From Clostridium sp. Marseille-P299 (lineage in GTDB: Bacteria > Bacillota > Clostridia > Lachnospirales > Lachnospiraceae): a stretch of DNA of 64,000 nucleotides. The notes beneath the pieces are model-generated. The model worked only from the letters and a program-made list of their open reading frames with translations. It was not told where the DNA came from and did no database searches. Position numbers and translations under genes: made by a program. The stretch covers positions 436,501-500,500 of the forward strand of contig NZ_FJVE01000006.1 in the NCBI RefSeq assembly GCF_900078195.1. The letters are read 5' to 3'. Shown here in pieces: positions 25,880-34,772 of this stretch; position 1 is the first letter of the stretch; every line of letters starts with the position of its first letter.

Positions 25880-27895
25880 TTATAACCCTTGTAGTGTATT
25901 TAATCCACCCATCAAATCTCTCATACCAAGATATAGTAATGGGAACATAAATAATAAAATAACCGTCATTGTAAATCCTATTTTTACAAGTCCTCCTACG
26001 TATCTTCTCTTACTATCTATTGATTCTCGTAATATTACATCTCTACTTCGAGCAATATGCTCACGATTCATCTTCAAATCACTAAATGCATCCATAAGTG
26101 ATAACTCATCCACGGTTAATATTAATTTATTAATAAAGCGTTTAAAATCCGGTATTGGAGTTTTTATCTCCATTTTTAATAGAGCATCCACTGGATTTGC
26201 CGCATAAGAATGATAACCACACAAAAACATTTCTTTATGTACTCTGGTTAATTGACTTAGATACTCGATTGCCTCCATCGTATCGCAGTTCATCGACATA
26301 AGAATAATCATTAGTGTTTGGATTTGTAAAAATTCTTCCTCCTCCTCTCCTTTTAAAGTTTTTTCTCTACTTTTTAGTGCTTTATTTGGTATGTTCCATG
26401 CTGCGATTGCAACTAAAAATGCGATTGGGATGAAGTACCATCGAAAAAACATCTGCTTTAAAAAGGCATACTTTTTTTCAAGGCGACTTTTTTGATCTTG
26501 TATCTTAATATCAGATAAGGTTGGCATATAACTTTTAATAAACATGGTAATGTCATCTTCACTAAACACCACACCTATATCGCGTTGTTTTATATATTCA
26601 TAATCCATGCTAAGTATATCTTCTTCTGAATATCTAGTGTCCATTTCCGTTGCAAGTAAATCCAGTGACTGCGTATTATGAATCATAAAATCATATCCTA
26701 ATTTTACTCCGCTAATCATTGTTGAAATAAATATTATGAATGCAGCTATTGCATAAGATAATTTTTCTATATAAAATTCTTCTACCGTTTTCTTTGAAAA
26801 TGCATGGAATAGCCGTCGTGTTATTTTCCGCCGTTTTACATTTTTAGGACACAGATTTTTTAAAAAACGATATAGAAAAGGATAAGTTAAAAGACGCTTA
26901 AAAAAAGGTATTCTATCATCTTCTTTTAGCGAAGAAACATTATTGATACGAGCTGTAATTGAAAATGTTACAATACTCGTTAAGATAATTACTACATGAA
27001 GAATATATCCAATTGGACCTCGATAAATAACTACGGTCCCTGGCATGTTTGCACTTAGAAAACTTTCAATAATCTTTATACATGGAATAGGAAGTAAACA
27101 AAGATATTCAACTTTACCGAATTTCATTCTTTGATAATCCAGTCGTTCTAATTCCTGATTGATATCTGAAGTCATAACAAGCAATGCATCTACAAAAGCA
27201 CTATTTCCATTCTCGTCCACCTGATCTCCAGTATTGTTTATATGGTAGCAAATTTGGGCTAAGGTTTGTATCGGTTTAAAAGGTGTTAGTTCATAAAATT
27301 CCTTTAATCGGAGTGGACCATCTGACGCTATTAACACTCCATATAGTTCATCAAATATTCTCGTTAATCTTTTTCCAACTTCAACATTTATGAATGCTTC
27401 CACTACATTATTACATCTTAGATATTCCAGTCTTAAAGATTCAACTGCATATTTCATTTGCGTATACACAATATGATTGGTTTTTGAAATTTTATGTTCA
27501 ATGATTACCGTAGGTAATAAATATGCTAATACCGAACACAACCCGACACTTACAAAGTCATTGAACAGTAATAGTGCAATAACAATCGTACCAATCACTA
27601 TGGTAGCTGTTAAAGTAAAATACTTTGAAACCATTGTAAATACTTCTTTTTTTGTATAAACAGACATTTTTTGAAGCTGCCTTGTTATTTGTCTTATATA
27701 GGATTTTGCAATTGGAATCTTTTTATATTCAAAATATAGCTTATAAAAGAATAAATCATGCTTAGAATCTGTGTTTCTTTTTTTTATTTTATTCCCATAA
27801 ATCATAGCGATGAGGCCAAATATCATAACAAGGATAGCACCAATTAAGGCTACTATAGTTCCTTTCGTAAACCCATACATCTCTAATTTTCCCAT
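25880..27895 (-). CDS. TadB/TadC-type inner-membrane platform protein (double-length)
   Basis: 671 residues. Standard TadB and TadC are about 300 residues each. Here a single chain has an N-terminal membrane helix, a paired membrane region near 85-130, a soluble part, further helices near 270-320, a second half with helices near 380-400 and 510-530, and a GspF-like cytoplasmic helical domain (FLQIQTLMIILMSMNCDTMEAIEYLS). It ends in two membrane helices (GGLVKIGFTMTVILLFMFPLLYLG). It therefore looks like both platform subunits in one protein. Sits immediately downstream of tadA. Confidence 0.75.
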   Translation of the reverse strand: MGKLEMYGFTKGTIVALIGAILVMIFGLIAMIYGNKIKKRNTDSKHDLFFYKLYFEYKKIPIAKSYIRQITRQLQKMSVYTKKEVFTMVSKYFTLTATIVIGTIVIALLLFNDFVSVGLCSVLAYLLPTVIIEHKISKTNHIVYTQMKYAVESLRLEYLRCNNVVEAFINVEVGKRLTRIFDELYGVLIASDGPLRLKEFYELTPFKPIQTLAQICYHINNTGDQVDENGNSAFVDALLVMTSDINQELERLDYQRMKFGKVEYLCLLPIPCIKIIESFLSANMPGTVVIYRGPIGYILHVVIILTSIVTFSITARINNVSSLKEDDRIPFFKRLLTYPFLYRFLKNLCPKNVKRRKITRRLFHAFSKKTVEEFYIEKLSYAIAAFIIFISTMISGVKLGYDFMIHNTQSLDLLATEMDTRYSEEDILSMDYEYIKQRDIGVVFSEDDITMFIKSYMPTLSDIKIQDQKSRLEKKYAFLKQMFFRWYFIPIAFLVAIAAWNIPNKALKSREKTLKGEEEEEFLQIQTLMIILMSMNCDTMEAIEYLSQLTRVHKEMFLCGYHSYAANPVDALLKMEIKTPIPDFKRFINKLILTVDELSLMDAFSDLKMNREHIARSRDVILRESIDSKRRYVGGLVKIGFTMTVILLFMFPLLYLGMRDLMGGLNTLQGL

Positions 27896-27998
27896 CTTTA
27901 TACTCCCATACTGCCTACAGGCAGCTCAAATCATAAGTATAAGCACCATCTGGATTTTTTCAGATAGAAATATCTTATTTACTACTACCTCAACTTAT

Positions 27999-30020
27999 TT
28001 ATTCCATGTCCATATCATGAAATCCATATTGAAATTCTGCTAAATCATTTGCCTTTTTTAGATAATAAATCGCTTCATTCATATCATCTAAACCGTCTTC
28101 ATTTAATAATTCATTGAGTTCCTCTTCACTTTTTGATCCTGTATATTTTTCTACACCATAATAATCGTTTACTTCTTTCTTTTTCCAATAGTAATCAATG
28201 AAATTAGTAAATTCTTTGCTTTCATTATACGGTAAGGTACTTAATATTTTTTGATATAATACATCACTCATACATTCGTTCACTAAATAGGTATCCGTCT
28301 GCTCATCATAAACCAATATGTCTCTTGTCTCAAATGATATACGATCGGTTTGCCGAATATAATATTCTTTTGAAATTTCAGCCATGGAAGCTTGTGGATC
28401 AGTAGAATCATAGTCTGGATAAGGAATACCTTCGTCCAATTGAATGATTTCAGTAATTCGTTTAATGTAGCGTTTGCCATCTGCTGTTAGATCTAAATGA
28501 ATATTCATTTTAACAACTGATGTCACTTGACGCTCGGCTGTTGTCATATTAGAAAAACCACCTGCATTTACAAGAGAATTACGCAAAGTTAAAACTAAAT
28601 CTTTGGCCTCATTTGCATGATGACTAAATAATGTTGCTAAAGAACCTGTCATTCCTAGCTGTATCATGCGCGCAGCAACTGGGTCAGTGGCTACTTCTCC
28701 AATAATCGTAATACCACGATCCGCCTTTTTCAAAGCATCTTGTATATGTTCTGCAGATACATAATCAGTCTCCTGAACTGAGATTATATTTCTATCCGTA
28801 TATAATTCTCTTAAATACATCTCAGGTGCCATTTCTAACACCCCTAGATTATACCGTCTATCATAAAATGCAATAATACTCTTCATTAAAGTAGTCTTAC
28901 CACTACCTTGGCGCCCCGTTACTGCGATTGTAATTAAACCTCTCATTAAAAATTCTATTAGTTTAATGCATATCTCTCCACCAGTAACTCCTTTTTTAAT
29001 AATTAATGCTTCTGGGGTTACATTATCTAAGGTAAACTTTCTTACAAATACAGCCCAGTATTCACCTACTGGTGGCCGAATTGCTAATATACGTGATTTA
29101 TCAGCCATTGTATTGACAAGGAATCCGCGTTTCGCTGTTAATGGTCCAGGAGAGTTATAACGGATCAATAATTGTATGATTCGTTTTATTTCATCCTCAG
29201 TTCCAAAATCTAAAAACTGCAAGTGTATGTACTGCCCTCCATAATATAGCCATAAGGAGTTCGTCGCTTCACTCACTACTTCCTTATTACCATGCGTTCT
29301 AATGACTTGCATTGAATCCATGACGGATCCGCTGACACCTAAATTAAAACCATTAATATTCATCTCGGAAATTGTATCAAGCATTCCAAACCCCTTATAG
29401 TCTTGAAATAATAGAAGTGCAAGAATATCGTATTTTTCTTCTTTTTCCAGTACGATATATTCAGAATGATAACTTTCTTCTAGATTAGACTTTGTAATAT
29501 AAAAACTAATATCTCCTTTTTTCCCAATCCCCACTGCAGTTCTTGGCTCATCAAATTTGTATCTTTTCATCCACATACTAAGTGCATTTTTACCAAAAGC
29601 TTTCTTATAACGATACATAAGTATTTCAAACATTACTCTTGTGGAAGGCTCGCTTTCATTATCAAGACCAAGAATTTGTTCCACTTTTTCAATGCTAACA
29701 TTTTCTTTAAGAAAGGTTCTTATAATTCCCTTTAACATTAGTTTAGCACTCTCAATGCCATAACTAGCATTTTTGCAAGCTAAATCGATTTGTGCTTTTC
29801 TCTTTTTTGTTTTAATAAACTCTTCATCAGTGCTTGAATCATCTCCATCATCTCGAATTAAATCAACCATATGTGCTTTTATAGCATCTAAAATTTCATC
29901 AAATGTCGATAATTCTTCTTCTAAAATCGCTTGTTTCTTCCCTTTTGCAAAGAAATATAAACAAGAACATAAAAAGAATAGTATCATTGCACAAGCAATA
30001 ATCAGGTTTGTGTTTGACAT
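27999..30020 (-). CDS. tadA: TadA/CpaF-type secretion ATPase with an N-terminal membrane helix
   Basis: 673 residues. The hexameric ATPase core is plain: Walker A GRQGSGKT (369-376), Walker B ITIIGEV (437-443), the His-box FSHHA (465-469), and the arginine-containing stretch MAPEMYLRELY between. It should power pilus assembly or substrate export at the cytoplasmic face. Unusually, residues 5-25 form a membrane helix (LIIACAMILFFLCSCLYFF), whereas CpaF proteins are normally soluble. Ribosome site AAGGGGGTTAGA. The disrupted TadZ-like gene lies directly upstream, so the insertion there may reduce its transcription. Confidence 0.92.
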   Translation of the reverse strand: MSNTNLIIACAMILFFLCSCLYFFAKGKKQAILEEELSTFDEILDAIKAHMVDLIRDDGDDSSTDEEFIKTKKRKAQIDLACKNASYGIESAKLMLKGIIRTFLKENVSIEKVEQILGLDNESEPSTRVMFEILMYRYKKAFGKNALSMWMKRYKFDEPRTAVGIGKKGDISFYITKSNLEESYHSEYIVLEKEEKYDILALLLFQDYKGFGMLDTISEMNINGFNLGVSGSVMDSMQVIRTHGNKEVVSEATNSLWLYYGGQYIHLQFLDFGTEDEIKRIIQLLIRYNSPGPLTAKRGFLVNTMADKSRILAIRPPVGEYWAVFVRKFTLDNVTPEALIIKKGVTGGEICIKLIEFLMRGLITIAVTGRQGSGKTTLMKSIIAFYDRRYNLGVLEMAPEMYLRELYTDRNIISVQETDYVSAEHIQDALKKADRGITIIGEVATDPVAARMIQLGMTGSLATLFSHHANEAKDLVLTLRNSLVNAGGFSNMTTAERQVTSVVKMNIHLDLTADGKRYIKRITEIIQLDEGIPYPDYDSTDPQASMAEISKEYYIRQTDRISFETRDILVYDEQTDTYLVNECMSDVLYQKILSTLPYNESKEFTNFIDYYWKKKEVNDYYGVEKYTGSKSEEELNELLNEDGLDDMNEAIYYLKKANDLAEFQYGFHDMDME

Positions 30021-30041
30021 TCTAACCCCCTTGCCTTTCCA

Positions 30042-30370
30042 TTACGATATTTGCTTTTTCGCTGGCACACCATCCACACTCCTCTCAAACTCTTTACCAA
30101 ACTCTTTACCAAACTTTTTATCTCTTCTTACTTGCTTAATACTCATAATACTGTTAACAATATTTTTAATATCACTATCAACGTCCACTAAACGATAATC
30201 CCTTTTTTTCATAAACTCATACACAGTCACTAATTGGCCTTGGTTTGTTCCCCAAGCTACATAAGGATTATAGGACACTTTTATCCACTTGTTTGCTTTT
30301 TTCATTCCAATTCCATGAGCTACATCATCCATATTTCCAATAATACCGTTATATTTATTGACAACGACTA
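30042..30370 (-). pseudogene. 3' fragment of the IS-interrupted TadZ/CpaE-like gene
   Basis: Codes the last 108 residues of the interrupted protein, from IVVVNKYNGIIGNMDDVAHGIGMKKA to VDGVPAKKQIS. An internal ATG (MDDVAHG) could start a 96-residue product but lacks a good ribosome site. Joined to the fragment beyond the insertion after removing one target copy, it gives a single frame of 283 residues. The C-terminal stretch has a short repeat FGKEFGKEFERS. Confidence 0.85.
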
Positions 30371-31711
30371 TGTTTGGTGATAGTGTAAAATATTTTGTGT
30401 AAATAAAAATAGAGAAGTTCCATCTGACATGGTAAAATGTTTAACGACGAAGAAAAACATAACCAAGAAAGAAGGACTTCCCTATGACTAATAATAACAA
30501 AAATCAAAAAGAAAATCTAGACTTAAACTCTTTTTTTGAAGAGTATATTCTTGGTCTATTAAAACAAACCATGGAAACCTTGATGAAGGAAGAACTCACT
30601 AACATTCTCCAGTACAGTAAATATAGCTACGAAGGACATGGTACTGGCAATTCACGCAACGGATACTATACCCGTAATTATGAAACCAAATACGGTCTGA
30701 TTGAGAATCTTAAAATTCCTCGTGACCGTAATAATGAGTTTGAACAACAACTCATTCCACCATATGCAAGAAGAGATGATTGGCTAGAAACCATGATCAT
30801 CCGCATGTATGCAAGTGGAGTATCTACACGTGAAATTGCTAACATCATTGAAAAACTTTATGGAAATTCTTATAGTGCGGCTACAGTAAGTAATATCACT
30901 GATGTTGCTCTTGAAGAAATTGAACAGTGGCATAAGCGTCCTCTAAAGAAGAGGTACAGTGTCATTTATATTGATGCTTTACATCTTAAATTAAGAAGAG
31001 ATACAGTATCAAGTGACGCCGTTTACTTCATTTTAGGTGTCGATGAAGATGGATACCGTGAAGTATTAGACTTCTTTATCGGTGTAAATGAAAGCGCTTA
31101 TGTTTGGGAGGATAATCTTCGCCAGATAAAAGAACGAGGCGTAGATGAAGTTCTCCTCTTCGTCATGGACGGTCTCTCTGGACTTGACGATGCTGTTCAT
31201 AGAGTATATCCAAAAGCGGATATTCAACGATGTATTGTCCATAAAGTTCGTAATGCAATTCGTAGTGTTCGTAAGAAAGATATCAACGATTTTACAGCTG
31301 ATTTAAAAGTTGTATACGAATCTCCAAACCTAGAGCAGTGTAGAGCAGCTTTAGACGAATTTGCTGTTAAATGGAGTAAATCTTATAAACGTGTAGTGGA
31401 ATCCTGGTTAAATGACGAGGACTTATTCACATACTATAAATACCCTGTTTCTATGCGAAAATCCATCTATACAACGAATTGGATCGAGCGCTTTAATAAA
31501 GAAGTACGTCGTCTTGTAAAAACTAAGGATGCACTACCCACAGAAGACGCATGTAGTAAACTCGTTTATTATAAAGTGATTTCTTATAATGAATCATGGT
31601 CTACAAGAAAGCTTAGAGGCTTTGCTTGTTCATCAGATAAACTTCAGGATATGTTTACCGAAAGGTACGCATAAACTATTTACACAAAATTATTGACACT
31701 ACCTGTTTGGT
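30371..31711 (+). mobile_element. complete IS256-family insertion sequence with 8-bp target duplication
   Basis: The element itself spans 30379-31703 (1325 bp). Its ends are 26-bp inverted repeats matching at 22 positions (both contain TTTTGTGTAAAT on the inner side), at 30379-30404 and 31678-31703. TGTTTGGT occurs directly outside both ends (30371-30378 and 31704-31711), the target duplication expected of IS256-family transposition. One transposase gene inside. Orientation is opposite to the interrupted operon. Confidence 0.95.
30484..31674 (+). CDS. IS256-family transposase
   Basis: 396 residues. The catalytic acidic residues are visible: Asp in YIDALHLKLR, Asp in LLFVMDGLSGL, and Glu in WIERFNKEVRRLVKTK, in the usual DDE order with the IS256-type C/H motif (RCIVHKVRNAIR). 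The N-terminal part has the TMETLMKEELTNIL and GNSRNGYYTRNY signatures. Full length, with no frameshift, so the element may be active. Ribosome site AGAAGGACTTCCCT. Confidence 0.97.
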   Translation: MTNNNKNQKENLDLNSFFEEYILGLLKQTMETLMKEELTNILQYSKYSYEGHGTGNSRNGYYTRNYETKYGLIENLKIPRDRNNEFEQQLIPPYARRDDWLETMIIRMYASGVSTREIANIIEKLYGNSYSAATVSNITDVALEEIEQWHKRPLKKRYSVIYIDALHLKLRRDTVSSDAVYFILGVDEDGYREVLDFFIGVNESAYVWEDNLRQIKERGVDEVLLFVMDGLSGLDDAVHRVYPKADIQRCIVHKVRNAIRSVRKKDINDFTADLKVVYESPNLEQCRAALDEFAVKWSKSYKRVVESWLNDEDLFTYYKYPVSMRKSIYTTNWIERFNKEVRRLVKTKDALPTEDACSKLVYYKVISYNESWSTRKLRGFACSSDKLQDMFTERYA

Positions 31712-32226
31712 ATTTTTTTTATATAATGAAAATATCTTTTTTTATTTTCCTTAAAAGATTTATATTCCGTACTATTTTGAGAAAAAACATATATGATACA
31801 GTCACAATATTTTAAAACTGTACGACATTCCTTTGAATCTAATTCTTCTGCATCGATATCAAAAACCGTATAATCATGTGGAAAGCTAGTACATATAAAT
31901 TCAAGAACATCACAGAAACTTTCAAATTCAATATCATCACTATTAAATGTAAATAGTTCAAAGTTTTCTTTTATACTTTTACAATAATCACTGATGTCAT
32001 TTTTACGAATTCCACCTTCCCTTATTAGATTCGTTATCTCAATGGGATTGGCAGTCTTATCTTCTGCCTCATCGATATGAAAAAATGAAACAAGAGCGTT
32101 GGATTTTGGCTTTGTATGGGTAAGACATACCTTTTTATTACGAGCTGATAATTCATAGGATAATAACGCTGCTATGGTTGTCGTACCATTCTTTGATGTA
32201 TGTGGTGACATCACAGCTATATTCAT
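31699..32226 (-). pseudogene. 5' fragment of the IS-interrupted TadZ/CpaE-like gene
   Basis: Codes the first 174 residues before the insertion, then one Arg codon and a stop contributed by the end of the IS. The N-terminus MNIAVMSPHTSKNGTTTIAALLSYELS lies where MinD/ParA proteins have KGGxGKT, but the P-loop lysine is replaced by Thr, as in atypical TadZ/CpaE polarity proteins that localise the pilus machine. It overlaps the upstream gene by four bases (ATGA). TadZ assignment is by motif and position. Confidence 0.85.
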
Positions 32227-32849
32227 TTTTTTGCCTTCCCCCCTTCCCGCAAGGATAACTGAATTCTTTTTCTTGTTAATAATCTAAAAAATTGTTCTTT
32301 GCTCATATCTATTTTTCCATTCATTATATTGGCTAATAACTGATTTATTGTCTTATCCTTTAATATTTGTAATTCCTTTTTTTCTTCTGTTTCAACTAAA
32401 TAGTTATAGTATTCTGGCTTTAAAACAATTACATTTGAGTTTTTTTTCATTGGAATAGAGCTAAAAAATATCTCATGTTGGTTTTTTGGTTTCTCTACCT
32501 CATAATGCTCTGACTCTAAAACCTGTTCTGCGTCATAAAGCGTCTTACGATTATAATTATTACAGTGAATCACGATATCGGATTCTGGAAATCTATAGTC
32601 CGAATAAACATAAAAAACATGTTTTACATAATCATTACTAAAGTTTTCTTCTTGTAATTCTTCTGGATTTAAATCAAATTTAATATCAACATTTTCAATG
32701 CCCCCAAAATCAATCCTCCCCTGATATAAATTTTTCAAATTACTATCATCTGTATAGACTAACGTTTTCCCATCAATGGAACAAGCCCTGATCAAAGGAA
32801 GAGCCAGGATTCTCTTATCAACTCTTCCTACCATAGAAACCACCGCCAT
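32223..32849 (-). CDS. uncharacterised Tad-locus protein
   Basis: 208 residues, soluble, no signal peptide. Opens AVVSMVGRVDKRILALPLIRACSIDGKTLVYTDD, like a Rossmann-type beta-alpha-beta start but without a P-loop. The C-terminal 50 residues are helical and basic (INQLLANIMNGKIDMSKEQFFRLLTRKRIQLSL). It is translationally coupled to the TadZ-like gene (ATGA overlap), which suggests a cytoplasmic partner of it. Family not recognised. Confidence 0.6.
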   Translation of the reverse strand: MAVVSMVGRVDKRILALPLIRACSIDGKTLVYTDDSNLKNLYQGRIDFGGIENVDIKFDLNPEELQEENFSNDYVKHVFYVYSDYRFPESDIVIHCNNYNRKTLYDAEQVLESEHYEVEKPKNQHEIFFSSIPMKKNSNVIVLKPEYYNYLVETEEKKELQILKDKTINQLLANIMNGKIDMSKEQFFRLLTRKRIQLSLREGGKAKK

Positions 32850-32898
32850 TTTCCTTCCTCCTTCTGTTGTTTAGAAATTAATATTAGTATGAATTACA

Positions 32899-33816
32899 TT
32901 AACTACTTTTGTTGTTTTTCTCTCTGGCAGCTTCCTTTTCTTTTTCCTTTTGTAATTTTTCATATGATTCAGAAGCTTTAGAGAACTTTTGGCTAATTGT
33001 TTGTTTTCCAGAAGTAACAGTCTTTGCAATATCAACTTTATCAGAGCTCATAAGCTGCTCTTCTAGCTGTTCCCTTACCACTAAAATATTACTATAGTCT
33101 TCCGTATCAATATTGGGGTCTTTTATCATTGTTAGTAAAACCTCTAAATTCACTGGATAATAGATCCTTGCTGCATCCTGAACTCCCGCAGCAATATATT
33201 GTGCCCCATAAATCTTCGTGGATTTATATGTAGCTAAATCTGTTTTCATTGATTCATATCGATAAAAATCCTCCTGATTTACAATAAGCTTTACTACTGA
33301 ATCATTAATTTCTGCTACTTGCTTATGTGATAAAGAGATGTAATCTTGCCCAAGAGGAAAGGAAATACGAACGTCAATATAATCCCCAACTTCTAAACCA
33401 ATTGGAATCTCATCAAAAACAACATCCATATATCTCATATCATTTGTTAACTCATAGTCTACAAACATATCGCTAGTAAGCATAGTTCCTACTTTTAAAT
33501 CAAGTAAATAATATCGTCCAATAATATCTTCTAGATCATAAATATTTGTTTTTGCACATACTTCAGTGAGCACTTCCACTGCTTCTAATTCATAATCATT
33601 GCATGCATTTCCAGCTTTTACATCACTTGATAGACGATAAACAATACTTGTCTCCTCCACAGTATTCAATTGTTCTTTTAGTGATGTTATTTCTAAATTC
33701 TTTTCTTCCAATGTGGTATGATAATAGTATATTAAAGCCAACATACCCCCTCCAATAAAAAGAGCCAAAAACGCTTTTATGAATATCTTTCGCTTAGAAT
33801 ACATATCCCCTCTCAT
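32899..33816 (-). CDS. CpaB/RcpC-like SAF-domain protein
   Basis: About 305 residues. N-terminal membrane helix (about 12-30), a short coiled-coil (EEKNLEITSLKEQLNTVE), then a SAF-like domain: VYRLSSDVKAGNACNDYELEAVEV and DLKVGTMLTSDMFVDYEL, followed by IGLEVGDYIDVRISFP, the pattern of CpaB/RcpC outer assembly factors in Tad loci. A positively and negatively charged helix with lysines closes the protein. An ATG reading MYSK lies four codons in; both possible starts have weak or close ribosome sites, so the start is uncertain. Confidence 0.7.
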   Translation of the reverse strand: MRGDMYSKRKIFIKAFLALFIGGGMLALIYYYHTTLEEKNLEITSLKEQLNTVEETSIVYRLSSDVKAGNACNDYELEAVEVLTEVCAKTNIYDLEDIIGRYYLLDLKVGTMLTSDMFVDYELTNDMRYMDVVFDEIPIGLEVGDYIDVRISFPLGQDYISLSHKQVAEINDSVVKLIVNQEDFYRYESMKTDLATYKSTKIYGAQYIAAGVQDAARIYYPVNLEVLLTMIKDPNIDTEDYSNILVVREQLEEQLMSSDKVDIAKTVTSGKQTISQKFSKASESYEKLQKEKEKEAAREKNNKSS

Positions 33817-33843
33817 TCTGCCGATATTTCCAGCATTTTAATT

Positions 33844-34485
33844 TTATTTAAAATAGCTTGATATCTCCGGTAATTCATTCTTATCAATTTCTGCCATAAG
33901 CATCTTATCTTTAAAAGCGATAATGCGTACCGTTTTACTTTTATCATTTAGTAAATATACTTCGGCATACGTTGGAGTTAATATCTTTCGTCTTAAAGTA
34001 AGACCTTTTTCTAACAATGAAGCTACATATTCTTCAGCTTCTTTTATTAGAAATTCATATAAAATTCCAGTATCCTGCTCCCTCATCCTATTCGTAAAAT
34101 CGAATTCCTGCTTGATATTCTCTGGATGAAACGAAATAATTTCACTCAGATTAGAACAATCAACATCCTCCTTATATACCTTTCCCCCTACGTACAAAGT
34201 AGAGGATGAGGTTACTATGCTGTAACGACATTCCCACACAATATGATTCCCGGATTGATCTTTATCTTCATAATCCGTAATTTGCATTGTTGGATAAGAA
34301 AAATCCTTGTTTCCCTCTATTAAATCAGATATTTCCTCTGTTTTTATGATTTCTTCTGTTTTTGATATCACACCAGCATCCTTTCTAACAAAAGTGTTAA
34401 TTCCAAATGCCAATACTATAGCAAGAAAAATAACACATATCGTTGTAACTTTTACATGCTTCTTTTTTAAAAAAATATTCAACAT
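33844..34485 (-). CDS. bitopic protein at the head of the Tad-like locus
   Basis: 213 residues with one N-terminal membrane helix (about 12-30) and an outward domain without cysteines beyond a pair in the middle (VWECRY, DVDC). The C-terminal part ends in strands (TYAEVYLLNDKSKTVRIIAFKDKMLMAEI). Family not recognised. Lies between the M23-like gene and the CpaB-like gene, all leftward. ATG has GGAGGTT upstream. Confidence 0.6.
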   Translation of the reverse strand: MLNIFLKKKHVKVTTICVIFLAIVLAFGINTFVRKDAGVISKTEEIIKTEEISDLIEGNKDFSYPTMQITDYEDKDQSGNHIVWECRYSIVTSSSTLYVGGKVYKEDVDCSNLSEIISFHPENIKQEFDFTNRMREQDTGILYEFLIKEAEEYVASLLEKGLTLRRKILTPTYAEVYLLNDKSKTVRIIAFKDKMLMAEIDKNELPEISSYFK

Positions 34486-34772
34486 AACCTCCTTAACATG
34501 GACTGTGAATCTCTAATAACAGTAAGCACTTAATTAGAAAATTATGTCAAGTTGTTTTTATAGAATCTATCATGGAAATAATACTTGATTGTTTTAAGCA
34601 ATGCTGTAATTGATTATAAGAAATGTAGTATTAGACTATATAAGCGTAGTATATGAATATAAGGACTGGCGTATTAGATTATAACAATACCGTATTAGAT
34701 TATAAGAAATGCGTATTAGATTATAAAAAATACTATAATAAACTTTAGAAACGTTATAATATAGATAAAAAA
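34486..34772. repeat. tandem repeats after the M23-like gene
   Basis: GTATTAGATTATAA-type units at about 34627, 34671, 34692 and 34713; the last three are 21 bp apart. No gene in this stretch. Confidence 0.8.

Noticed and set aside
30042..30332. Independent 96-residue gene
   Set aside because: It is the C-terminal part of the IS-split TadZ-like protein; the frame continues upstream to the insertion point.
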